DNA of 6,561 nt from Nitrospirota bacterium (GTDB lineage Bacteria; Nitrospirota; Thermodesulfovibrionia; UBA6902). The position numbers were made by a program, and so were the translations under genes. Location: assembly GCA_015491705.1 (NCBI GenBank), contig WFVK01000215.1, forward strand, positions 1 through 6,561, written 5' to 3'. The notes below the pieces were generated by a model. It was not told where the DNA came from. It was given only the letters and a program-made list of their open reading frames with translations, and did not search any database. Positions 1 through 5,388 of this stretch are shown here, in pieces; position 1 is the stretch's first letter, and every line of letters starts with the position of its first letter.

Positions 1-93
1 ACCTCAAACAGGGTTTTACGGCGGGCTCTCCAGCCGGTTTATGCAACGTTAAGGTTTATTCACAAAAAACATTAGCGGCGGATATGTAACCAT

Positions 94-1788
94 TCAGGAT
101 GAAATCTGCTCTTTAACCTTTTTCACCACCTCTGAGGGTGCAATCTTCAGGGTCTCTTTTGTCTTCCTTGATTTCAGCTCGACAAACCCCTCTTTCAGAT
201 TCCTCTTGCCTATGATCACCTGCAGGGGGATCCCGATTAAATCGGCGTCCTTGAACTTTACACCGGGTCTCTCGTCCCTGTCGTCCATGAGCGCTTCCAT
301 TTTTTCTCCCTGCAAATCCCTGTATATGGTCTCGGCAGTATCCGAAATCTCCCTGTCTTCAGCGGCAAGGGGGATGATCTCCACGTCAAACGGGGCTATG
401 CTCTGCGGCCAGATGATTCCGTCCCTGTCATTGTTCTGCTCGATCGCCGCTGCGGCAATGCGGGCAGGCCCGATGCCGTAGCTCCCCATTATCACCGGTT
501 TCTCCCGGCCGCCCTCATCGAGGTACTCGGCCTTAAGCGGCGCGGAATACTTTGTGCCGAGCTTGAAGATATTCCCTATCTCTATGGCCCTTTCTTCGGA
601 TATGGGGGCCCCGCACCGGGGGCAGCCGTCCCCTCCCCTTGCAACGTGTATGTCATGCCATTCAGCCTCAAAGTGAACCCCCGGTCTTATGCCCCTCGTA
701 TGTAACCCGGCCCTGTTTGCGCCTGTGATATATATGCCTTCCCTGAGGGAGATGTCCGCAATCTTTCTCAGGTCACTGCCGTGCGGGCCGATAAAGCCGG
801 CCTCCACGCCGAGGATGTCCCTTACCTCGTCTTTCCGGGCCGCGCGGAAATCCCCCGCTATTCTCCGGAGCTTCTTTTCGTGAAGCTCCTGGTCGCCCCT
901 TACAAGCGCAAGGAAGGGGCCGTCACCGCCGACCAGCAGGAGACTCTTGATGAAACACGAGGGGTCGGCCTTCAGATATGCCGAAACCTCTGCAACCGTG
1001 CGTTTCTCCGGGGTCGCAACATCCTCCGGTTCGCCGGGCCATTCACCGCCGGCCGCTTGCTGCGGCGGGGGAGCCGAAGGCGCAAGCTCTGTGTTTGCCG
1101 CATATCCGCATCCGCTGCAGAGGACTATGGTGTCTTCACCCGCTGGGCTGGGGGCCATGAATTCATGCGCTGTTGCGCCGCCCATCATGCCGGGGTCGCT
1201 CTCCACCTGGTAAAACCTGAGCCCGCATCTTTTGAAAATGCGGTGGTACGCCTCTGCGTGTTTCCGGTAATTGGCCTCAAGGCCGGCCTCGTCCCTGTCA
1301 AAACTGTAGCTGTCCTTCATTATGAATTCACGCGTCCTCAGCACCCCGCTCTTGGGCCTGGCCTCGTCCCTGAATTTCGTCTGTATCTGGTACCATACCT
1401 GGGGCAGGTCCCTGTAGGAGCGTATCTCCATAGAGGCAAGCCACGTGATTATCTCTTCATGGGTCATCCCCAGGCACATGTCCCTGCCGCCCCTGTCTCT
1501 GAGCCTGAACATCTCATCCCCTATCTCGGACCACCTGCCTGTTTTCCTCCATATGTCCGCAGGATGAAGGGCGGGCATTGATATCTCCTGCGCGCCGATG
1601 GCGTCCATCTCCTCTCTTATGATCCTGTTTATCTTTTCAATAACCCTCCAGCCGAGCGGGAGGTAGATATAGAGCCCTGCGCCGAGCTGCCTGACATAAC
1701 CGGCGCGGAGCATGAGGATGTGGCTGACCGCCTCGGCCTCTGCCGGGGTCTCCCGTAACGTAGGTATGAAAATATTCGTAAATTTCAT
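94..1788 (-). CDS. proS: Prolyl-tRNA synthetase, bacterial type with editing insertion
   Basis: This cytosolic class II synthetase charges tRNA-Pro with proline using ATP. With the ATG at 1788 it has 564 residues, close to the roughly 570 of E. coli ProS. Motif 1 is at about residues 28-46 (RAGYVRQLGAGLYIYLPLG). Motif 2 is at 144-163 (RPKSGVLRTREFIMKDSYSF) and motif 3 at 435-444 (GSYGIGPARI). The editing (INS) domain lies between motifs 2 and 3 and keeps the lysine (about 281, in CFIKSLL) that matches the editing lysine of E. coli ProRS. Paired cysteines flank this insertion (CSGC at 224-227, CPRC at 389-392). The anticodon-binding domain starts near 466. Motif 3 has Ser where E. coli has Cys, which I take as a lineage variant. 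An in-frame GTG at 1830 would add 14 residues, but the ATG matches the family N-terminus (MKFTNIFIPTLRE) and has AAAGGGA at 1794-1800, 5 nt upstream. It lies 173 nt after ftsZ, so it may be a late cistron or have its own promoter; I saw no clear promoter. Confidence 0.97.
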   Translation of the reverse strand: MKFTNIFIPTLRETPAEAEAVSHILMLRAGYVRQLGAGLYIYLPLGWRVIEKINRIIREEMDAIGAQEISMPALHPADIWRKTGRWSEIGDEMFRLRDRGGRDMCLGMTHEEIITWLASMEIRSYRDLPQVWYQIQTKFRDEARPKSGVLRTREFIMKDSYSFDRDEAGLEANYRKHAEAYHRIFKRCGLRFYQVESDPGMMGGATAHEFMAPSPAGEDTIVLCSGCGYAANTELAPSAPPPQQAAGGEWPGEPEDVATPEKRTVAEVSAYLKADPSCFIKSLLLVGGDGPFLALVRGDQELHEKKLRRIAGDFRAARKDEVRDILGVEAGFIGPHGSDLRKIADISLREGIYITGANRAGLHTRGIRPGVHFEAEWHDIHVARGGDGCPRCGAPISEERAIEIGNIFKLGTKYSAPLKAEYLDEGGREKPVIMGSYGIGPARIAAAAIEQNNDRDGIIWPQSIAPFDVEIIPLAAEDREISDTAETIYRDLQGEKMEALMDDRDERPGVKFKDADLIGIPLQVIIGKRNLKEGFVELKSRKTKETLKIAPSEVVKKVKEQISS

Positions 1789-1830
1789 CGTCGTCCCTTT
1801 GACCTTACCTTTGCATGAAGCTGTTGCCAC

Positions 1831-1874
1831 GATGCAGGAGAGCCCCGCGGTTTTCCGGCAGGACGTCCTGCATC
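1831..1874 (-). repeat. Inverted repeat / stem-loop in the proS leader
   Basis: Bases 1831-1839 (GATGCAGGA) and 1866-1874 (TCCTGCATC) are exact 9-bp inverted repeats around a 26-nt interior. Inside, a short CGG-AAAA-CCG stem can extend the hairpin across mismatches. The right part also contains a perfect 14-bp palindrome, GCAGGACGTCCTGC, at 1858-1871. The 5' arm of the transcript can therefore pair either locally (5 bp around ACGT) or with the distal arm. The element ends 42 nt before the proS ATG. No U-tract follows it in the proS direction, so it is not a standard intrinsic terminator. Its function is unknown; a leader RNA structure or a protein-binding palindrome are both possible. Confidence 0.6.
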
Positions 1875-1911
1875 TTTACGCGACATCAATGTTCAAGCCG
1901 TCAGTCCCGCC

Positions 1912-1947
1912 CGGCGGATTCCGGATCGCCTACGGAATGACCCGCCG
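1912..1947 (-). repeat. Bulged 12-bp stem-loop just after ftsZ
   Basis: In the transcript, CGGCGG (1947-1942), a 3-nt GTC bulge and ATTCCG (1938-1933) pair with CGGAAT (1923-1918) and CCGCCG (1917-1912) across a 9-nt loop. This gives 12 base pairs interrupted by one bulge, starting 14 nt after the ftsZ stop. It could protect or end the ftsZ mRNA. No U-run follows, so an intrinsic terminator is not supported. The GTCATTCCG start resembles dispersed intergenic palindromes common in some bacterial genomes. A near copy (GTCATGCCG, 1952-1960) precedes it with a 19-nt offset. Confidence 0.6.
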
Positions 1948-1961
1948 CAGCCGGCATGACA

Positions 1962-3119
1962 CTAAACCGTTTTTACGTCCCTGGTGTCGTTCATGTTGTT
2001 CTTCCTCATGAACGTCGGAATATCAAGATAGCCTCCTTCACTGCCGTTGCCCCTGTCCTCGGGGGTCTCCTTTGACAGTATCCTGCCTGAGCTCTTCAGT
2101 GTGGTTGTCTCCCTTGAGGGTCTCCATTTATCATATGACGGCATCACGGCCCTGGGCTTTTCTTCAAAGCGGGTCGCTATGACCGTGACCACTATCCTGT
2201 CATCAAGGTCGGGGTCCACCACGGAGCCGAAGATTATCTCGGCATCGTCATGTACCGCATCCCGTATAAGGCTGGCTGCCTCGTGCACGTCATGAAAAGA
2301 CAGCGACGAGCCTCCGGTGATGTTTATCAGCACGCCCCTCGCTCCGTCAATGGAGGTCTCCTCCAGCAGCGGGCTTTTGATGGCCATCCTGGCTGCGTTT
2401 ACCGCCCTGTTGTCGCCTTCGGCGCTTCCTATGCCCATAAGCGCCCTTCCGCTGTCCGACAGTATCGTCCTTATGTCCGCAAAGTCCTGGTTTATCAGGC
2501 CCGGGACCAGTATCAAATCGGATATGCCCTTGACGGCCTGCCTCAGGACATCGTTTGCAAGATTCAGGGCCTGAAGCCACGGGGTGTCCTTCTCCGTTAT
2601 CTCCAGCAGCCTGTTGTTGTGGATTATAATTATAGCATCTACGTGCTTTTTAAGCTCTTTTATACCCTGTTCCGCATTTCTTGCGCGTTTATTGCCCTCA
2701 AAGAGAAAAGGCTTGGTGACTACGGCCGCTGTAAGTATGCCCTGCTCCCTGGCGGCCTCTGCAACAACCGGAGAGGCGCCCGTGCCTGTGCCGCCGCCCA
2801 TGCCGGCTGTTATGAAGACCATGTCCGCGCCCTGCAGGGCCTCTTCTATGAGGTCCCTGTCGTCAATCGCAGCCTGCCTGCCTATCGCGGGATCAGCACC
2901 TGCACCGAGGCCTTTTGTGAGGGAATTGCCGATCTGCAGGCGCCTGTGGGCAAGGGACGATTCAAGTGCCTGGGCATCGGTGTTGACGGCTATGAATTCG
3001 ACGCCCTGCACGCTTGATGCAATCATGCAGTTTACGGCATTGCTGCCGCCGCCGCCCACGCCCACGATCTTGATCTTAGCAGCCTTGTTCTCTATTTCCT
3101 CCATTTCAAAAATCTTCAT
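1962..3119 (-). CDS. ftsZ: Cell division GTPase FtsZ
   Basis: FtsZ is the tubulin-like GTPase that polymerises into the midcell ring and recruits the divisome. The protein has 385 residues, normal for the family. Nucleotide-binding features in order are GVGGGGSNAVN (20-30), AVNTDAQ (44-50), the signature GGGTGTG (108-114) and FEGNKR (140-145). The catalytic T7 loop is NQDFADI (210-216), with Gln where Val or Leu is usual. The C-terminal globular part runs to about 317 and is followed by a short variable linker (about 318-362). The conserved tail peptide GYLDIPTFMRK (363-373), which binds FtsA and other partners, is followed by 12 extra residues. The loop usually written IPND is IHNN here (166-169). 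The ATG at 3119 has a strong ribosome binding site. The gene is separated from ftsA by 230 nt of repeats, which suggests partly independent expression. Confidence 0.98.
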   Translation of the reverse strand: MKIFEMEEIENKAAKIKIVGVGGGGSNAVNCMIASSVQGVEFIAVNTDAQALESSLAHRRLQIGNSLTKGLGAGADPAIGRQAAIDDRDLIEEALQGADMVFITAGMGGGTGTGASPVVAEAAREQGILTAAVVTKPFLFEGNKRARNAEQGIKELKKHVDAIIIIHNNRLLEITEKDTPWLQALNLANDVLRQAVKGISDLILVPGLINQDFADIRTILSDSGRALMGIGSAEGDNRAVNAARMAIKSPLLEETSIDGARGVLINITGGSSLSFHDVHEAASLIRDAVHDDAEIIFGSVVDPDLDDRIVVTVIATRFEEKPRAVMPSYDKWRPSRETTTLKSSGRILSKETPEDRGNGSEGGYLDIPTFMRKNNMNDTRDVKTV

Positions 3120-3123
3120 ACAG

Positions 3124-3131
3124 ACCTCCTT
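3124..3131 (-). promoter_or_regulatory. Strong Shine-Dalgarno site of ftsZ
   Basis: AAGGAGGT in the transcript is an extended match to the 16S rRNA 3' end and lies 4 nt from the ATG at 3119. It is the best ribosome binding site in the window, consistent with the high level of FtsZ that cells need. It fixes the start and argues against the in-frame ATG at codon 6. Confidence 0.85.
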
Positions 3132-3157
3132 TTATTTGACATTTCTTATTTGACATT
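3132..3157 (-). repeat. Tandem 12-bp direct repeat upstream of ftsZ
   Basis: AATGTCAAATAA (transcript sense) occurs twice without mismatch, at 3157-3146 and 3143-3132, separated by 2 nt (14-nt period). The second copy abuts the ftsZ Shine-Dalgarno site. The AT-rich block stands out from its GC-rich surroundings. It could be an operator, an unstructured translation enhancer, or a simple duplication; nothing in the sequence decides between these. Confidence 0.65.
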
Positions 3158-3205
3158 ACCTTTTTTCCGCCGAGCCGCCTGCAATACTGTAAAAATCTTT
3201 GCACC

Positions 3206-3231
3206 TGTCATTTCGACCGGGGGAGAAATCT
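3206..3231 (+). repeat. Intergenic palindromic element, TGTCATTTCG type
   Basis: The segment begins TGTCATTTCGACC and ends GGGAGAAATCT. ATTTC (3210-3214) and GAAAT (3225-3229) form a 5-bp stem around a 10-nt interior. It resembles short dispersed palindromes beginning TGTCATT that I recall from intergenic regions of many bacteria. Membership of a repeat family is inferred from recollection; only the inverted repeat is seen directly. Confidence 0.45.
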
Positions 3232-3283
3232 TTTGCTCTCAAAGCCTTACAAGACCTCTCCCTCCGTCCCCCCCTCACCCTAA

Positions 3284-3304
3284 CCCTCTCCAGCAGGGAG
3301 AGGG
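3284..3304. repeat. C-rich palindrome hairpin in the ftsA-ftsZ gap
   Basis: CCCTCTCC (3284-3291) and GGAGAGGG (3297-3304) form a perfect 8-bp stem with a 5-nt AGCAG loop. The left flank reads CCCTCACCCTAA, matching a widespread REP-like intergenic motif as I remember it. A second CCTCTCCC at 3255-3262 could compete for the same right arm. No U-run follows on the ftsA side, so it is probably a dispersed repeat with possible mRNA-stabilising effect and not an intrinsic terminator. Confidence 0.6.
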
Positions 3305-3325
3305 GATATTGCTCATCTGTTGAAC

Positions 3326-3362
3326 CCTGAACCGGCAACCCCTGAACCTTTAAAACCTGAAC
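3326..3362 (-). repeat. Three GTTCAGG repeats with 15-nt period across the ftsA stop
   Basis: CCTGAAC on the plus strand (GTTCAGG in the transcript) occurs at 3326-3332, 3341-3347 and 3356-3362, spaced exactly 15 nt apart. The copy at 3356-3362 lies in the last codons of ftsA; the other two lie beyond its stop at 3350-3352. The intervening bases differ. It may be a degenerate tandem array that grew into the gene end, or chance. Confidence 0.5.
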
Positions 3363-4615
3363 ACATCGCCGACCCATTCTCTCATTCTCGCCCTGATCGA
3401 CGTGAATGAGCGGCCGCTGTGCGGCCTGTATTCCATCCTGTATTCCTCGGCCCCGATGAGCGCCAGGCCGGCGCCTGTCGCGTATGCAGGGCTGCGAATC
3501 TCCTCGCTGACACTCTCAATGCCCGTTGGGGTGCCGATCCTTACGGGAAGCTCCAGTATATTCTCGGCCATCACGTCCATGCCTTCCATAAGGACCGCCC
3601 CGCCTGTCAGTACCACTCCGGAGTTCATGTCATTATGGAACTCCCGGATCTCTTCCCTGATCAGGGAGAACAGCTCCTCCGCGCGCGGCTGCAGTATCTC
3701 CACGAGGTAGCGCCTCGGCATGCTCCTGCCCGGCCTGCCGCTGCCCGAGCCGGTCTCTATGTGCTCGTCGTCTCCGGCCATGGATATCATTGTGCAGCCG
3801 TATTTCTTTTTTATATCCTCCGCCTCACGGGCCGGCATCCTCAGGCCGATTGCAATATCGTTCGTAAAGTTGCCGCCCCCGACCGCGAGCACGGAGCTGT
3901 GGCAGATATTCCCCTCCCTGAAGAGGGCTATATCCGTGGTGCCTCCGCCGATGTCGACAACCGCGACGCCGAGTTCCTTTTCATCCTCCGCCAGCACGGC
4001 TTCAGCGGATGCAAGAGGCTGGAATATGACCTCCATCACCTCGAGCCCGGCCCTGCGGCAGCTCCGGATCAGATTCTGCACCGATGTCGCGGCGCCGGTG
4101 ATTATGCGGACATCCGTCTCAAGCCTCACCCCCTGCATGCCCCGGGGGTCGGTGATGCCGTCCTGGCCGTTGACGGTGAATCCCGCGGGGATGACATGGA
4201 GCATCTCCCTGTCAAAGGGAATCGCCACCGCCTTTGCCGCATCTATAACACTGTCAACCTCTCTCTGCCCTATCTCTTTCTCCCTGACGGCTATGACCCC
4301 GCTGCTTGAGAAACACTCTATGTGCCCCCCGGTGATCCCTATGTGAACGGCCTTTATCTCCACACCGGCCATTGACTCGGCCCGTTGCACGGCCTCCCTG
4401 ATAGAGTCCGCCATGTTCTCGATGTTGGTGATAATGCCCTTCCTTATGCCCCTTGAAGGGGCGATGCCCACGCCGATGACATTTACAGGTCCGCCGTCCG
4501 GTTCAATGGAGAACTCCCCCACCACAGCGCATATCTTGGTGGTGCCCACATCAAGTCCGACGACTATCCTCTCGTCTTTCACTCCCACTTCCTTTATGAA
4601 TCCGAAATTCATCAT
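3350..4615 (-). CDS. ftsA: Cell division actin-like ATPase FtsA
   Basis: FtsA is the actin-family protein that anchors FtsZ filaments to the inner membrane and recruits later divisome proteins. From the ATG at 4615 it has 421 residues, normal for the family. The phosphate-1 motif is LDVGTTKICAVVGE (21-34). The FtsA-specific 1C subdomain follows (about 94-175). Phosphate-2 is VVDIGGGTTD (219-228) and the adenosine motif is VVLTGGAVLMEG (334-345). The C-terminus (about 404-421, with RARMREWVGDVFRF) fits the amphipathic membrane-targeting helix. The ATG is 2 nt past the ftsQ stop, with AAAGG 10 nt upstream inside ftsQ, which suggests translational coupling. A GTG at 4582 (residue 12) has AAAGGA at 4590-4595 with a 7-nt spacer and is a credible alternative giving 410 residues. 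Longer extensions upstream would lie inside ftsQ and do not look like FtsA. Confidence 0.97.
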   Translation of the reverse strand: MMNFGFIKEVGVKDERIVVGLDVGTTKICAVVGEFSIEPDGGPVNVIGVGIAPSRGIRKGIITNIENMADSIREAVQRAESMAGVEIKAVHIGITGGHIECFSSSGVIAVREKEIGQREVDSVIDAAKAVAIPFDREMLHVIPAGFTVNGQDGITDPRGMQGVRLETDVRIITGAATSVQNLIRSCRRAGLEVMEVIFQPLASAEAVLAEDEKELGVAVVDIGGGTTDIALFREGNICHSSVLAVGGGNFTNDIAIGLRMPAREAEDIKKKYGCTMISMAGDDEHIETGSGSGRPGRSMPRRYLVEILQPRAEELFSLIREEIREFHNDMNSGVVLTGGAVLMEGMDVMAENILELPVRIGTPTGIESVSEEIRSPAYATGAGLALIGAEEYRMEYRPHSGRSFTSIRARMREWVGDVFRF

Positions 4616-4617
4616 TG

Positions 4618-5388
4618 TCAGGACGCCTTTCTCCCGGGCTTTTTCAGGGGCTTTACGATAACGGAATCCTTGAACCTCAGGTCTATGTACTTCAGGGGCA
4701 GGCCCCTTTTTCTTACCTCGGGCTCTATCTCCATCCACCTCGCGAGCTTTTCCCGGTATCTGCCGTAGCCGACCTTCATGAATTCACCGTCGATATTGAC
4801 TGTAAGGCCGTAGGACTCCAGCCCTATCTCAACCGGGTCGCTGCCCGTGGACAGCTTGCTCCGGGATATGGCATCCGCCAGCTTCAGTGCCTCGGACACG
4901 GCCTTTCTGTTTTTCGGGTTTATATCCCTGATGACCGGGAGGAACAGCGTGTTCCCCCCCCTGATCCGCTCCAGTATCCTGCCGTCGGCGTCTATAAGAT
5001 ACAGCCTCTTTTTAATCCTCAGCAGGGCCTTCGGTACCGCCTCCTCTATCTTTATCATCAGTGTGTCCGGGAAACGCTTCTTCAGTGAGACCTTCCTGAT
5101 CCACGGGCTCCGCCTGAGCCTCCTGTCAATATCCTCCAGATCTACGGACAGCAGGGGGGCTCCCTTTTTTACATTTATTCTGCCCACAATGTCTTCCCTG
5201 CCGAGCTGATAGTTCCCGTAGACGAGTATCTCTTTCACGCGGAGCTGCCCCGACAGGAATCTCACTCCCAGGACCGCGGCCGAGACAGCGATGACGATCA
5301 GGAAGAAGATGATGCCCCTCCTTAAAAAAATCGCCAGCCTTTCCCCGCGGCGGTATGCCGCCCTGCGTTTCTTATTCCCTGATCGCAA
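4618..5388 (-). CDS. ftsQ: Cell division protein FtsQ (POTRA domain)
   Basis: FtsQ is a bitopic inner-membrane protein that bridges early cytoplasmic and late periplasmic divisome proteins, with FtsB and FtsL as partners in E. coli. The 256 residues begin with a Lys/Arg-rich cytoplasmic tail (1-24), then one membrane helix (about 25-45, IIFFLIVIAVSAAVLGV). A POTRA domain follows (about 49-117: VKEILVYGNY, then SPWIRKVSLKKRFPDTLMIKI). The FtsQ beta domain ends in YIDLRFKDSVIVKP (234-247). Length and order match the family. The start is TTG at 5388, the only suitable codon near the Shine-Dalgarno site at 5399-5404. It overlaps the end of ddl by 17 nt in another frame, so translation is probably coupled to ddl. 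Sequence identity to well-known FtsQ proteins looks low, as is usual; the call rests on architecture and position between ddl and ftsA. Confidence 0.95.
   Translation of the reverse strand: MRSGNKKRRAAYRRGERLAIFLRRGIIFFLIVIAVSAAVLGVRFLSGQLRVKEILVYGNYQLGREDIVGRINVKKGAPLLSVDLEDIDRRLRRSPWIRKVSLKKRFPDTLMIKIEEAVPKALLRIKKRLYLIDADGRILERIRGGNTLFLPVIRDINPKNRKAVSEALKLADAISRSKLSTGSDPVEIGLESYGLTVNIDGEFMKVGYGRYREKLARWMEIEPEVRKRGLPLKYIDLRFKDSVIVKPLKKPGRKAS

Noticed and set aside
1..93. Possible terminator downstream of proS
   Set aside because: The T-run after the stop has no stable hairpin before it, and the 4-bp GGCT/AGCC stem at 24-35 has no U-run after it.
781..1581. Plus-strand ORF of 266 codons opposite proS
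   Set aside because: It lies wholly antisense to a clear synthetase, has no recognisable domain, and is Arg/Pro/Cys-rich as expected of a shadow in GC-rich DNA.
1811..1826. Possible sigma-54 promoter before proS (TGGCAACAGCTTCATGCA)
   Set aside because: The GG and GC elements are 12 nt apart, while sigma-54 promoters need 10, and the site would lie too close to the start codon.
1788..1961. T-box leader before proS
   Set aside because: I could not find the conserved T-box bulge sequence or an intrinsic terminator, and the gap is short for this class.
2250..3017. Plus-strand ORF of 255 codons opposite ftsZ
   Set aside because: It is antisense to the core of ftsZ with no family pattern; a shadow of third-position GC bias.
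3156..3377. Minus-strand ORF of 73 codons in the ftsA-ftsZ gap
   Set aside because: It is built from the repeat sequences, overlaps the end of ftsA, and shows no recognisable protein pattern.
3419..4309. Plus-strand ORF of 296 codons opposite ftsA
   Set aside because: It is antisense to ftsA with full motifs; its composition (His, Pro and Arg-rich) is typical of a shadow frame.
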